From contig CAMLEO010000076.1 in NCBI GenBank assembly GCA_946478975.1, positions 1-25,697 on the forward strand: a stretch of 25,697 nt of DNA, written 5' to 3'. The translations under genes were made by a program, and so were the position numbers. This document shows, piece after piece, positions 1-8,539 of this stretch; position 1 is the stretch's first letter, and each line of letters starts with the position of its first letter. The notes under the pieces are model-generated. The model had not been told where the DNA came from, searched no databases, and saw only the letters and a program-made list of their open reading frames with translations. The stretch is from an uncultured Steroidobacter sp. Lineage in GTDB: Bacteria > Pseudomonadota > Gammaproteobacteria > Steroidobacterales > Steroidobacteraceae.

Positions 1-2
1 GG

Positions 3-470
3 ACGACGGCGGCTTTGGAAGGCGGCGTGACCGGAGCCGGCGGATTTCTGCTGGGCCTCGCGGACTTTCCGCTCTTGTTGAGCATCAAGCTCAAGCTGCT
101 GTTCGAGATCGCTGCGCTGTATGGCTTCTCTGGCGAGGATTACCGCGAACGGCTGTATCTGTTGCACGTGTTTCAGCTGGCGTTCTCCAGCGATGCGCAC
201 CGCGCCGATGTATATCGGCAGATGCAGCGCTGGCACGAGCAGAGCGCGCATCTGCCCGCTTCGCTCGACGAACTCGACTGGCGCAAGTTTCAGCAGGAGT
301 ATCGCGATTACATCGATCTAGCGAAGCTCGCGCAGTTGATACCGGTGATTGGCGCGCCGGTCGGCGTGATCGTCAACCACCGGTTGTTGAAGAAGCTGGG
401 CGTCACCGCGATCAACGCATACCGCATGCGCTGGTTCGAGCGCCCGGGCCTCCCACTCAACCCAGCTTGA
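3..470 (+). CDS. EcsC family protein, C-terminal part (5' end cut by window)
   Basis: The frame is open from the window edge, so this is the last 155 residues of a longer protein; the TTG at 15 is not taken as the start. The visible part has a glycine-rich membrane-like stretch ([16 protein letters not shown]), followed by helices with the pattern typical of EcsC-family proteins, including an 'EIAALYGFS' segment and a late hydrophobic '[14 protein letters not shown]' segment. EcsC was named from the Bacillus ecs ABC locus, but its biochemical role is unknown. The gene runs tail-to-tail into purT and their last 14 bases overlap. Family assignment rests on recognition of the sequence pattern; function is not assigned. 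Confidence 0.75.
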   Translation, partial: TTAALEGGVTGAGGFLLGLADFPLLLSIKLKLLFEIAALYGFSGEDYRERLYLLHVFQLAFSSDAHRADVYRQMQRWHEQSAHLPASLDELDWRKFQQEYRDYIDLAKLAQLIPVIGAPVGVIVNHRLLKKLGVTAINAYRMRWFERPGLPLNPA

Positions 471-1647
471 CCCCTTCGAGCAATACCTGAGTCATTGCCC
501 TCGCCTTCGCGCGGGCCTCGTCGATCGACGCACCGAGCGCGAGCGACACACCCATGCGGCGATGACCTTTCACTTCGGGTTTGCCGAACAAACGAATCGC
601 GGTATCCGGCTGCATCAGCGCGCGCTCGACGTTTTCGAAACGAACATTGTTCGATTCGCCCTCGACCAGCAACGCACACGAAGCCGACGGGCCGTGCTGA
701 CGAATGACCGGAATCGGCAGCCCAAGAATCGCCCGCGCATGCAGCGCGAACTCCGACAGATCCTGCGAGATCAACGTAACGAGGCCGGTGTCATGCGGCC
801 GCGGCGAGACCTCGCTGAAGTAGATCGTGTCACCGGCGACGAACAACTCGACGCCAAATATTCCGTTGCCGCCCAGGTTCTCCGTGATCGCCCGCGCGAT
901 GCGCTGTGACTCCAGCAGCGCCGCGTCGCTCATCGGCTGCGGCTGCCACGACTCGCGATAGTCGCCATCAATTTGCAAATGTCCGATCGGCGCGCAGAAG
1001 CTGGTCTGGCCGTTGTGACGCACCGTGAGCAACGTGATCTCGAAATCGAACTTCACAAAACCTTCGACGATGATGCGTCCGCTGCCGGCGCGACCGCCCT
1101 GCTGCGCGTACTGCCACGCGTGCGCGACATCGGCCTCGCTGCGCACGGTACTTTGACCTTTACCGGACGAGCTCATCACCGGCTTGACGACGCACGGCAT
1201 GCCGATGACTTTCACGGCCTCGCGATATTCCTGCTCGGTGTCGGCGAAACGATAAGGCGACGTGCGCAGACCGAGCTGCTCGGCCGCGAGGCGACGAATG
1301 CCTTCGCGATCCATCGTGAGCCGGGCGGCGCGAGCGGTCGGCACGACAGTGAATCCTTCCTTCTCCAGCTCCAGCAACGTCGGCGTCGCGATCGCTTCGA
1401 TCTCCGGAACGATGAGCTTGGGGCGCTCGCGTTCGACGACCTGCCGCAGCGCTGCCGGATCGAGCATGTTGATCACGTGCGAGCGATGCGCAACCTGCAT
1501 GGCAGGCGCGTTCGGGTAACGATCGACGGCGATGACTTCGCAGCCGAAACGCTGCAATTCGAGCACGACTTCCTTGCCCAGCTCGCCCGAGCCCAACAAC
1601 ATCACCCGCGTGGCTGAGGGCGATAACGGCGTACCTAGAGTAGTCAC
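457..1647 (-). CDS. purT: Formate-dependent phosphoribosylglycinamide formyltransferase (PurT, GAR transformylase 2)
   Basis: PurT makes formyl-GAR from GAR, formate and ATP in step three of cytosolic purine synthesis, without needing formyl-tetrahydrofolate. The 396-residue product has nearly the same length as E. coli PurT (392) and resembles it from end to end. Landmarks are the N-terminal nucleotide-binding '[12 protein letters not shown]', 'VPEIEAIAT', the ATP-grasp segment '[16 protein letters not shown]', '[20 protein letters not shown]', and the metal/ATP region 'FGVELFV' with '[12 protein letters not shown]'. The start codon is GTG, with only a weak purine stretch upstream. On the minus strand a TATACT (complement of 1679-1684) could be a -10 box, but no good -35 is seen. 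Other purine genes are absent from the window. Confidence 0.97.
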   Translation of the reverse strand: MTTLGTPLSPSATRVMLLGSGELGKEVVLELQRFGCEVIAVDRYPNAPAMQVAHRSHVINMLDPAALRQVVERERPKLIVPEIEAIATPTLLELEKEGFTVVPTARAARLTMDREGIRRLAAEQLGLRTSPYRFADTEQEYREAVKVIGMPCVVKPVMSSSGKGQSTVRSEADVAHAWQYAQQGGRAGSGRIIVEGFVKFDFEITLLTVRHNGQTSFCAPIGHLQIDGDYRESWQPQPMSDAALLESQRIARAITENLGGNGIFGVELFVAGDTIYFSEVSPRPHDTGLVTLISQDLSEFALHARAILGLPIPVIRQHGPSASCALLVEGESNNVRFENVERALMQPDTAIRLFGKPEVKGHRRMGVSLALGASIDEARAKARAMTQVLLEGVKLG

Positions 1648-1711
1648 GACAATTGCTCGATGAGAGTGCGGGGGCGGCAGTATAGATCAGTGCGCACGTT
1701 GCGGCCTGCCG

Positions 1712-1729
1712 GCAGCCTCATTAGGCTGC
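1712..1729 (+). repeat. Perfect 7-bp inverted repeat in the leader of the propeller-amidohydrolase gene
   Basis: GCAGCCT (1712-1718) and AGGCTGC (1723-1729) pair perfectly around a CATT tetraloop, 34 bases before the ATG at 1764. It partly overlaps a 10-bp palindrome, CTGCCGGCAG (1706-1715). It may be an mRNA leader hairpin or an operator; nothing in the sequence decides between them. Confidence 0.4.
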
Positions 1730-1763
1730 GCGCTTCGCCCTGCAGGGCCACCAAGAGAACATC

Positions 1764-4700
1764 ATGCGAGTACGCCCGACCGCCAGCCAGCTGCTGGGAA
1801 CGCTCCTCACCACATTGACTGTGACCGCCGGCTGGGCGGCGGACGATGCGAAAAAATCCTGGGATGTGAACTCGCCGCCGGGCGAGCGACAGGAAATTCC
1901 CATCGACGTGCACTCGGGCACCTGGATGAGCGTCGATGTCAGCCCCGACGGCAGCCGCATTGTGTTCGATCTGCTCGGCGACATTTACGAGCTGCCGTTC
2001 TCCGGCGGCGAAGCCCAGGCGCTCACCTCTGGCCTCGCGTGGGACATGCAGCCCAGCTATTCGCCCGACGGCAAAACGATCGTGTTCACATCCGACCGCG
2101 GCGGCGGCGACAACTTGTGGCTGATGGATCGCAACGGCGGCTCACTCAAGCGGCTCACCAAAGAAGACTTCCGCCTGTTGAACGAGCCAGCATGGCATCC
2201 CAACGGACGTTATGTCGCGGGCCGCAAGCATTTCACGACGCGCCGTTCGCTCGGCACCGGCGAGATCTGGTTCTATAACGTCGACGGCGGCGACGGCGTG
2301 CAGGTCGTCAAGCGCTCCAACGAGGATTATCAGAAAGAGCTGGGCGAGCCGACGTTCTCGGGCGACGGCCGTTATCTCTATTACACGCAGAACTCGACGC
2401 CGGGCAATCGCTTCGCGTATGCCGAAGATGTGAACAACCAGGTGTTCCAGATCAAACGCGTGGAGCTCGCGAGCGGAGAAACATCCACGGCCGTATCCGG
2501 GGCCGGCGGCTCGGTGCGCCCGACGCCATCGCCCGATGGGCGTTATCTCGCATTCATTCGCCGCCTGCGCACGCCCGAAGCGTTGAAGACGGCGCTGTAC
2601 GCGCAGGACCTGCAGTCCGGCGAGATCAAGCTGCTGTATGCCGACTTGGATCGTGACATGCAGGAGACGTGGGCCGTGAACGGTTTGTATCCTCGCATGG
2701 ACTGGACGCCGGACAGCAAGTCCGTGGTGTTTTGGGCCGGCGGCGCAATCAAACGTTTGGATATCGCATCACTCGCGGTCACGGACATTCCGTTTCATGT
2801 GACTGGCTCGCGCACGTCGGTCGCTCCGCCGCGCTTCAAGGTCGATGTCGCGCCGGACCAGGTGCAGGCGAAGATGGTGCGTTTCGCGACGGTGTCTCCG
2901 AACGGTCAGCGCGTCGTTTATGAATCGTTCGGTCGGCTGTGGATCAAAGATGTCGCGGGCGGCACCGCTCGACAGCTCACCAGCGACGCTGGCGATGCGT
3001 TTGAGTTGTTCCCAGCCTGGTCGCGCGATGGCAAGCAGATTGTGTTCGTGCGCTGGAACGATGCGACGCTCGGTTCGATTCACGTCGTGAACGCGGGCGG
3101 TGGCAAGTCGCGCACCATCACGAAGCAGCCGGGTCATTACTATCAGCCGCGATTCACGCCGAAGGGCGATGCGGTTGTCGTTCAGCGCGCTGTGGGTGGG
3201 CAACTCACATCGGCGGCATGGTCGATGGAACCGGGTTTGTATCGCGTCGCTGTGAGTAACGGCGAGATGCGCAAGATCACGGACAAGGGTCGCAATGCGC
3301 ACTTCATCGACTCATCCGATCGCATCTATTACAACGAAGATGCGGAACCGGCCAAGGAAGCGGAGCCCGCGCACGAACTGGTGAGCGTCGACGCTGAAGG
3401 CCAGGATCGTCGCGTGCACGCGCGTTCCAGCTATGCCTCGCGCATGGAAGTGTCGCCGAACGGTGAGTGGCTTGCGTTCCGCGAGAACTTCAACGTGTAC
3501 GTCGTTCCAATGCCGCCCGGTGGTCAGCTGGATTTGTCCACCAAGACCAAATCGGTGCCGATGCAGCGCGTGTCGCAGACCGGTGGCGATTATTTCAGCT
3601 GGGTCGATGGCGATACGCTGACGTGGACGCTGGGTCCGGTGTTGTATCGAGGCGATATGCCGACGCTGTTTGCGAAACCCGCGAATGGTGCCGAACAAAC
3701 GCCCGTGTATGGCCAACGCGTCGCCGACCTGGGCAGCACTCGCCCGGCTGACAAACCGACCGGCACGATTGCGCTGACCGGCGCGCGCATCATCACGATG
3801 AACGGCGACCAGGTCATCGAGAACGGTGTGATTGTCGTCAAGGACAATCGAATCGCCGCCGTTGGCGCCGCGAACAGCGTGCAGATCCCGGCGGATGCGA
3901 AGCGGCTCGATCTCGCCGGCAAGACGGTGATGCCGGGCATCATCGACATTCATGCGCACGGGCCGCAAGGCGTCGATGACCTGGTTCCGCAACAGAACTG
4001 GGTGGCGTTGTCACATCTCGGCCTCGGCGTGACGACCATTCACGATCCTTCCAACACCGCGACGGAAATTTTCGCAGCGTCCGAATATCAGCGTGCCGGC
4101 ATCGTCCCTGGGCCGCGTATGTTTTCGACCGGCGATGTCGTGTACGGCGCACGTTCGGAAGGTCTGGCCGACATCGGCAGGATCGAAGACGCGCGCGATC
4201 ACATTCAGCGCCTGAAGGCGCAAGGCGCGATCTCGGTGAAGAACTACAACCAGCCGCGACGCGAGCAACGACAGATGGTCGTCACTGCCGCGCGTGAAGC
4301 GGGAATGATGGTCGTTGCGGAAGGCGGCTCGCTGTATCCGATGGACATGACCATCATTGCTGACGGCAACACCGGCCTCGAACACAACAATCCGCCACAA
4401 CATTTTTATGATGACGTGCTGCAGTTCTGGCCGCGGACTCACGTCGGCTACACGCCCACGCTGGTTGTGACTTACGGCGGCCCGGGCGCTGAGTTCATGT
4501 TCTATCAGGAGTCGGATGTGTGGGCGCACCCGCTGCTGTCGAAGTTCGCGCCTCCTCACATTCTTCAGCCGCGCTCCGTGCGTCGTCAGATGGTGCCGAA
4601 GACGGACTATCAACCCATTCTCGATTCGGCCGCGAATGCCAGGCGGCTCATGGAGCTGGGTGTGTCAGTTCACATCGGTGCGCACGGTCAGCGCGAAGGC

Positions 4701-4997
4701 CTGGGCTCGCACTGGGAAATGTGGGGTTTCGTGATGGGCGGCATGTCGCCGATGCAGGCGCTGCAGGCGGCGACGATCAATCCGGCGCATTACATGGGCT
4801 TCGACAAAGACCTGGGCTCCATCGAAGCCGGCAAGCTCGCCGACCTGCTGGTGCTCGACGGCAATCCGCTCGAAGACATTCGCGTCACCGACGATATCGC
4901 TTACGTGATATTGAACGGCCGCGTGTATGACAGCGGCACGTTGGCGGAACGGCTCACTGGCAAGCGCCAGCTCGCGCCGCTGTACTGGCAGCACTAA
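1764..4997 (+). CDS. Exported amidohydrolase with N-terminal TolB/PD40-type beta-propeller
   Basis: This 1077-residue exported hydrolase has a signal peptide (about 1-25, cleavage near GWA|AD). Residues about 40-640 contain many PD40/WD40-like blades with 'SPDG', 'SPNG' or 'DGRY' turns. An imidazolonepropionase-like metal-dependent amidohydrolase domain follows (about 675-1060). Visible metal-site residues are the HxH pair H730/H732 in 'GIIDIHAHG', a candidate bridging Lys826 in 'SVKNYN', and His874 in 'LEHNN'. The end, 'ADLLVLDGNPLEDI', is typical of the family. Members cleave cyclic amides or peptides; the substrate here is unknown. An AAGAG ribosome site lies just before the ATG. The gene is convergent with the RidA-like gene across a strong hairpin. 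The propeller may position peptide substrate or partner proteins; that is inference. Confidence 0.92.
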   Translation: MRVRPTASQLLGTLLTTLTVTAGWAADDAKKSWDVNSPPGERQEIPIDVHSGTWMSVDVSPDGSRIVFDLLGDIYELPFSGGEAQALTSGLAWDMQPSYSPDGKTIVFTSDRGGGDNLWLMDRNGGSLKRLTKEDFRLLNEPAWHPNGRYVAGRKHFTTRRSLGTGEIWFYNVDGGDGVQVVKRSNEDYQKELGEPTFSGDGRYLYYTQNSTPGNRFAYAEDVNNQVFQIKRVELASGETSTAVSGAGGSVRPTPSPDGRYLAFIRRLRTPEALKTALYAQDLQSGEIKLLYADLDRDMQETWAVNGLYPRMDWTPDSKSVVFWAGGAIKRLDIASLAVTDIPFHVTGSRTSVAPPRFKVDVAPDQVQAKMVRFATVSPNGQRVVYESFGRLWIKDVAGGTARQLTSDAGDAFELFPAWSRDGKQIVFVRWNDATLGSIHVVNAGGGKSRTITKQPGHYYQPRFTPKGDAVVVQRAVGGQLTSAAWSMEPGLYRVAVSNGEMRKITDKGRNAHFIDSSDRIYYNEDAEPAKEAEPAHELVSVDAEGQDRRVHARSSYASRMEVSPNGEWLAFRENFNVYVVPMPPGGQLDLSTKTKSVPMQRVSQTGGDYFSWVDGDTLTWTLGPVLYRGDMPTLFAKPANGAEQTPVYGQRVADLGSTRPADKPTGTIALTGARIITMNGDQVIENGVIVVKDNRIAAVGAANSVQIPADAKRLDLAGKTVMPGIIDIHAHGPQGVDDLVPQQNWVALSHLGLGVTTIHDPSNTATEIFAASEYQRAGIVPGPRMFSTGDVVYGARSEGLADIGRIEDARDHIQRLKAQGAISVKNYNQPRREQRQMVVTAAREAGMMVVAEGGSLYPMDMTIIADGNTGLEHNNPPQHFYDDVLQFWPRTHVGYTPTLVVTYGGPGAEFMFYQESDVWAHPLLSKFAPPHILQPRSVRRQMVPKTDYQPILDSAANARRLMELGVSVHIGAHGQREGLGSHWEMWGFVMGGMSPMQALQAATINPAHYMGFDKDLGSIEAGKLADLLVLDGNPLEDIRVTDDIAYVILNGRVYDSGTLAERLTGKRQLAPLYWQH

Positions 4998-5004
4998 TCA
5001 ATGG

Positions 5005-5020
5005 CATCGCATTCGCGATG
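5005..5020. repeat. Small 6-bp hairpin after the amidohydrolase stop
   Basis: CATCGC (5005-5010) and GCGATG (5015-5020) form a perfect stem around ATTC, eight bases after the stop codon. It sits just before the stronger hairpin at 5033-5061 and may add to transcript-end protection. No U tract follows. Confidence 0.35.
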
Positions 5021-5032
5021 ACATTGTGAACT

Positions 5033-5061
5033 GTACGGCCGCGGGCTCACCGCGGCTGTAC
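5033..5061. terminator. Likely bidirectional terminator hairpin between convergent genes
   Basis: Bases 5033-5044 pair with 5050-5061 in a continuous 12-bp stem with a five-base loop; only one pair (5037/5057) is a G-U wobble. It lies between the stop of the amidohydrolase and the stop of the RidA-like gene, so it can serve both transcripts. There is no U run on either side, so it is not a canonical intrinsic terminator; it may need a factor or mark a 3' end after processing. Confidence 0.55.
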
Positions 5062-5072
5062 TGAAGGAATGT

Positions 5073-5549
5073 TCAACGCGTCCGACGCGGCGGGAGATAC
5101 GCAATACATTCCAGCTCCACTCGCGCATTCATCGCGAGGCCGCTGGCGGCCAGGGCGCTGCGGGCCGGATAGGGTTTGTGAAAGAACTGGCGATAGATGG
5201 TGTTGAAGGCGGGCCATTCGGCGATGTCCGCCAGAAACACCGTGCACTTCACCACATCGCCCATCGTTGCGCCGTTGGCTTCGAGCGTGTGCTTCACGTT
5301 CGTGAGCGCCTGACGCGCTTCAGCTTCGAGCCCGCCCTCCGCCAGCTTGCCCGTTTCCGGCACCTCGCCGATCTGGCCGGACAGAAACAGGAAATCGCCG
5401 GCGCGCACCGCTTCGGAGAACGGCCGGTCCAGCTCGATCGCACGCGGTGAGTTCAAGAACTGCGCTTTATCGGCAGCGACACTGCCGGCGGCCGCCAGCA
5501 AGGCCAGCGCGCTGAACACGGTTCTTGAACCACGTAGACGATTGAGCAT
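5073..5549 (-). CDS. RidA/YjgF/UK114 family protein with signal peptide
   Basis: RidA-type proteins hydrolyse reactive enamine/imine intermediates from PLP enzymes and normally act in the cytosol as trimers. This 158-residue protein begins with an apparent signal peptide (basic 'MLNRLRGSR', then 'FSALALLAAAGSVA', cleavage near VAA|DK), so it is probably periplasmic. The domain covers about 28-158. The family arginine in 'YPARSALAA' and the later glutamate in 'VELECIAY' are both kept, so the site looks intact. The start at 5549 is chosen because AAGGGA lies about eight bases upstream and it begins the signal peptide; the open frame extends upstream but overlaps the divergent acetyltransferase gene. 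Substrate unknown. Confidence 0.9.
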   Translation of the reverse strand: MLNRLRGSRTVFSALALLAAAGSVAADKAQFLNSPRAIELDRPFSEAVRAGDFLFLSGQIGEVPETGKLAEGGLEAEARQALTNVKHTLEANGATMGDVVKCTVFLADIAEWPAFNTIYRQFFHKPYPARSALAASGLAMNARVELECIAYLPPRRTR

Positions 5550-5636
5550 GGCCAGGTCCCTTAAGAGTTGTCGTTCGAGCCCCAAGCTTAGTCGTTGCCG
5601 TGGGCAGGCGGCAAAGGCACGTTGTAAGATGCCTGA

Positions 5637-6320
5637 ATGCAGCAGGACGCGTTGAACAACCCGATCTGGTCCGCGCTGACTTCGGCGCAATCTCACTTTG
5701 CCATTGGCGGCCCGCACGCCAGGCGCTACCCGGCCGAGGTTGCACCTTTCATGGCTGTCGCCGAGCCCAGCAGTGCTGCTGCCAGGGCGCTCGCGGAGTT
5801 GGTGCCGGCCGGCGAGGTGATCAACATCATCAGTGTGACACCCGAGCTGCGCGATGGCTGGGAGCTGATCGGCACGGGCAACATCGTGCAAATGATCTGG
5901 CGGTCTGACGCGCCGATGCCCATCGTGGACTCAAGTGACATCGTCGAGCTCGGCGCCGCCGACGCCTCGGACATGCTCGCGCTCACCGCCCTCGTCTTCC
6001 CCGGCTACTTCCGTCCTCGCACGCCCGAAATGGGTGCGTACTTCGGCATTCGCCAGAACGGCCGCTTCGCTGCCATGACCGGCGAGCGGATGAAGGTTCA
6101 CGGCCTGGAAGAAATCAGCGCCGTCTGCACGCATCCCGATTTCACCGGTCGTGGATACGCGGCACGGTTGGTGAGTTACGTTGCTCGTAACATGCTTCAG
6201 CGAGGCATCCGGCCGTTCCTGCACGTCAACGAGACCAACCGGCGCGCCAGGGATTTATATGAGCGCGTCGGATTCGAGAACCGGACGGTGCTGCCGTTGT
6301 GGCTGCTGAAGCGACGCTGA
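5637..6320 (+). CDS. GNAT family N-acetyltransferase (FR47-like)
   Basis: This 227-residue protein has a GNAT fold in its C-terminal half. Residues about 130-227 carry a substrate strand ('GRFAAMTGERMKVHGLEEISAV'), the acetyl-CoA motif 'HPDFTGRGYAARLVSYVAR' (Q/RxxGxG/A type) and the terminal 'NETNRRARDLYERVGF' segment usual in FR47-type members. The N-terminal 120 residues are poorly conserved and end in a 'FPGYFRPRTPEMGAYFGI' link. Acetyl-CoA is the expected donor; the acceptor cannot be read from the sequence. The gene is divergent from the RidA-like gene across 87 bases and its stop lies three bases from the convergent small lipoprotein gene. The upstream ribosome site is weak (TAAG). Confidence 0.88.
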   Translation: MQQDALNNPIWSALTSAQSHFAIGGPHARRYPAEVAPFMAVAEPSSAAARALAELVPAGEVINIISVTPELRDGWELIGTGNIVQMIWRSDAPMPIVDSSDIVELGAADASDMLALTALVFPGYFRPRTPEMGAYFGIRQNGRFAAMTGERMKVHGLEEISAVCTHPDFTGRGYAARLVSYVARNMLQRGIRPFLHVNETNRRARDLYERVGFENRTVLPLWLLKRR

Positions 6321-6323
6321 GGA

Positions 6324-6614
6324 TCACTTGCAGGCGATCAGCAGCGTTCTGTCTTCCGAAGCGTCGCCATAGACGGAATCGTGATCGCCGATGAGGACTC
6401 CCGACCGGCTCGCCGATTGATTCCAGATCTTATAACCTCGCGTTCCGCAGATCTCGCCTGCTTTGGCAAAACAGTCGCTCCAGTCCAGCGACGAGTCCGA
6501 GCACGAGATGGCAACCGCGTCCCGCCCGTCGGGACCGAACACCGGCTTCACTTCGACACAACCGGCAAGTTGAATGATGCTCAGTGCAAGCACTGCGTTG
6601 CGCAGGGTGCTCAT
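6324..6614 (-). CDS. Small cysteine-rich lipoprotein, unknown function
   Basis: The 96-residue product has a lipoprotein signal: a short basic start, a hydrophobic core and the lipobox LAGC at 16-19, giving an acylated Cys19. The mature part holds four further cysteines, in 'ISCSDSSLDWSDC', 'GEICGTRGY' and the final 'LLIACK'. The C...W..C...A...C...GY spacing resembles small uncharacterised proteobacterial lipoproteins; two disulfides are plausible. An AAGGAG ribosome site lies ten bases before the ATG. It is divergent from a second small lipoprotein gene across 113 bases. Function not recognised. Confidence 0.75.
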   Translation of the reverse strand: MSTLRNAVLALSIIQLAGCVEVKPVFGPDGRDAVAISCSDSSLDWSDCFAKAGEICGTRGYKIWNQSASRSGVLIGDHDSVYGDASEDRTLLIACK

Positions 6615-6727
6615 GGCGGTATCACTCCTTCAATCCGTCGAGCATATGAATGCTTTTCTGTGATATTCCTCCGCAAGCACTGAATTGATCCTGAATGCTT
6701 CAAGCCAGGTCACAAAGTTTGCAGGTC

Positions 6728-7135
6728 ATGGTCACACGGAAATGTCCCTTGGCATTCATTGCGGCATCCTTGCTCACAATCTTGTTGCCCGGTTGTTCGG
6801 GCGGGACGCCTCGAGAGCTTGCGGAACTGGCCATCCGTGCGGAAATGCACGATGCACCCGACGGTGCAGTTCTTTGCATCTCTGTCGACGGAGCAGATGC
6901 ACCCGGCGAACTGCTCCGCGCTCTTGCAACTGCCGGCAGAAAGTTTGTTCCAGCGTCGGAGTGCGTTTATGTAATGGACACGAGGCGGGGAAGCTACCAT
7001 CGCCCGTCCGGCCAACCCGCCATGTTATTGGACGTGTCCGCGAACGAATCCAAAACCGAAGTGAAGTACGTCGCCAGGCATCACGGCAAGTGGGGTATGG
7101 GAGGCACACTCAAGGTGAAACAGCAGCACGGCTAG
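6728..7135 (+). CDS. Small lipoprotein, unknown function
   Basis: I chose the ATG at 6728 over one 33 bases upstream, because it gives a compact lipoprotein signal: 'MVTRKCPLAFIAASLLTILL' followed directly by the lipobox LPGC and a glycine-rich 'SGG' linker. The mature region of about 110 residues is soluble. It has an alpha-helical stretch ('TPRELAELAIRAEM'), a mixed core with 'GAVLCISVDG' and 'PASECVYVMD', and a basic end ('KWGMGGTLKVKQQHG'). Two cysteines in the mature part could pair. No family is recognised. No strong ribosome site is visible (GCAGGTC only). It runs divergently from another small lipoprotein gene. Confidence 0.65.
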   Translation: MVTRKCPLAFIAASLLTILLPGCSGGTPRELAELAIRAEMHDAPDGAVLCISVDGADAPGELLRALATAGRKFVPASECVYVMDTRRGSYHRPSGQPAMLLDVSANESKTEVKYVARHHGKWGMGGTLKVKQQHG

Positions 7136-7404
7136 TGGCAAATCCTCGCTGACGACGATCGCTGGGCAAACTGAGGACACCGCAGGAGCATGCACAACCG
7201 CGCGCCAGGCAAAACATCAAATAACTGGCGTTTTCCCCAGAAATGCACGCAATCCTCAACTTACACGCACCTTTACCCGCCGCACGTACGCCCCATCCGA
7301 CGCGCCGACAGACCCGACCGCAAGGCGCGGGTGCGCCGGAACTCCCTTTGCGTCCGTGAGTATCTCTGGGAGAACGCAGTCAACCGTGGAACGGGAGCGT
7401 GGTT
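7136..7404. other. 269-base gap with two small hairpins
   Basis: No convincing gene is found here. It contains the weak terminator candidate at 7203-7234 and a short GGCGC/GCGCC hairpin with a GGGT loop (7324-7337). The last 15 bases carry the GGGAG ribosome site (7393-7397) of the next gene. A promoter for that gene should lie here, but I see no good -35/-10 pair. Confidence 0.5.
7203..7234 (+). terminator. Weak rho-independent terminator candidate
   Basis: CGCCAG (7203-7208) and CTGGCG (7225-7230) form a 6-bp stem with a 16-base loop, followed at once by TTTT. It is about 70 bases after the lipoprotein stop. The short stem and long loop make it a weak candidate. Confidence 0.3.
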
Positions 7405-8316
7405 ATGAATACTTGGATGCAACAGGTGAGATCGAGTCGGCTGACGTTGCTGTCCGTGGCGATTGCCGCTGTGCTGGGAGCGGGCGCGGTGCAGGCGACG
7501 GATGCGAAGCAAACGCAGGCGATGGAGCAGCGAGCGGAAATGAAGACGGTGGGGCAGATTTATGCGAGCCCATCGCAAGTGATGTTGCTGCAGGAGAAGC
7601 TGCGATCGGATGGTCGCAAGACGTTCATCACCGGCAACTGGGACGAAGCGACCGCGCGTGAGGTTCGCGATTATCAGAAAGCGCACGGCCTCGCACCAAC
7701 CGGGCAGCTCGACACGAGCCTGCTGAGCGCGCTCGATATGGGCGACGTGCTCGAAGGGCAGCGCGAGTCAGGAAACTTTCTGGACGGGCTGCTGACATCC
7801 AGCTCGGATCGCAAAGCCAGCACGACATCTCGCGGCACGCCGATCTATGTGAGCCCGGTGCACGTCGCGCAGATTCAACATCTGCTGCACGAGAAGGGTT
7901 ACTACAACGGTCAAACCGACGGCGTGTGGGGCGAAGGCACCGCAGCGGCAGCAAACAAATATCGCCAGGAGCATGGACTCGAAGCGACCCCAGGCCTCGA
8001 CATCTCGTTGTTGAAGGCAATGAATGCCGAACGCGCACCGGTGCCGAAGCTCGCACCAGCGGCGACGGATAATTCCACCGGCGTGCCGCTGATGGCCGGC
8101 CCGACAGCGCTGCGCTCATTGCAGAAGGAACTGAGCGCGCAAGGCATCGCCACCGGCAATATCGATGGCGCCTGGGGTGAAGACACGAAGCGAGGCGTCA
8201 AAGAGTTCCAACGCAAGCACGATCTGGAGCAAACAGGCACGTTGACGCTGCCAACCTTGGCCGCGCTGGGCATCGATGTGAAGCACGACGCGCATCAATC
8301 GGTCGCGAACGACTGA
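7405..8316 (+). CDS. Exported protein with three peptidoglycan-binding-like domains
   Basis: The 303-residue product is exported (signal peptide about 1-31, cleavage near VQA|TD). It carries three PG_binding_1-like repeats at about 55-110, 148-206 and 232-291. Each has the pattern: helix, 'G.....G.WGE.T', a 'Y/FQ..HGL' helix, then 'G.LD..LL.AL'. Compare 'GNWDEATAREVRDYQKAHGL', 'GVWGEGTAAAANKYRQEHGL' and 'GAWGEDTKRGVKEFQRKHDL'. No catalytic domain is attached, so it probably binds peptidoglycan in the periplasm rather than cutting it. The ATG at 7405 is preferred over GTG 7399 because GGGAG (7393-7397) is then seven bases away. A strong terminator follows, so the gene is probably a single transcription unit. 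Confidence 0.9.
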   Translation: MNTWMQQVRSSRLTLLSVAIAAVLGAGAVQATDAKQTQAMEQRAEMKTVGQIYASPSQVMLLQEKLRSDGRKTFITGNWDEATAREVRDYQKAHGLAPTGQLDTSLLSALDMGDVLEGQRESGNFLDGLLTSSSDRKASTTSRGTPIYVSPVHVAQIQHLLHEKGYYNGQTDGVWGEGTAAAANKYRQEHGLEATPGLDISLLKAMNAERAPVPKLAPAATDNSTGVPLMAGPTALRSLQKELSAQGIATGNIDGAWGEDTKRGVKEFQRKHDLEQTGTLTLPTLAALGIDVKHDAHQSVAND

Positions 8317-8340
8317 CGTCAACTGTTTGCAAGCAGCGAC

Positions 8341-8376
8341 AGCCCCGAGTTGATCATCCTCAGCTCGGGGCTTTTT
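8341..8376 (+). terminator. Rho-independent terminator of the peptidoglycan-binding gene
   Basis: AGCCCCGAG (8341-8349) pairs perfectly with CTCGGGGCT (8364-8372), and the stem runs straight into TTTTT (8372-8376). It lies 25 bases after the stop codon. This is the only textbook intrinsic terminator I see in the window. Confidence 0.92.
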
Positions 8377-8539
8377 CCTACGCGCATCGTTGCGCATTCA
8401 ACACACAGCAGCCGCAGCATCCCAAGTGGTACGCCCGATTCGTGATAGATTGCTCAGAACTCGACGGACGCATTTCACAAAATTCGCCCCGTATCGATCT
8501 CAAGGGCGCCGACGTGAAGGCGCCGATGCGAGGGCAATC

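Noticed and set aside
1704..1717. A 14-base sequence containing CTGCCGGCAG that recurs, inverted, at 10989-11002
   Set aside because: Both copies are upstream of genes, but the 10-base palindrome core also occurs inside a coding region (near 6930), and GC-rich palindromes of this size are expected by chance here.
8505..8526. Direct repeat of GGCGCCGA with a 14-base period before the glycine-zipper gene
   Set aside because: Only two short GC-rich copies, with no further support as a regulatory site.
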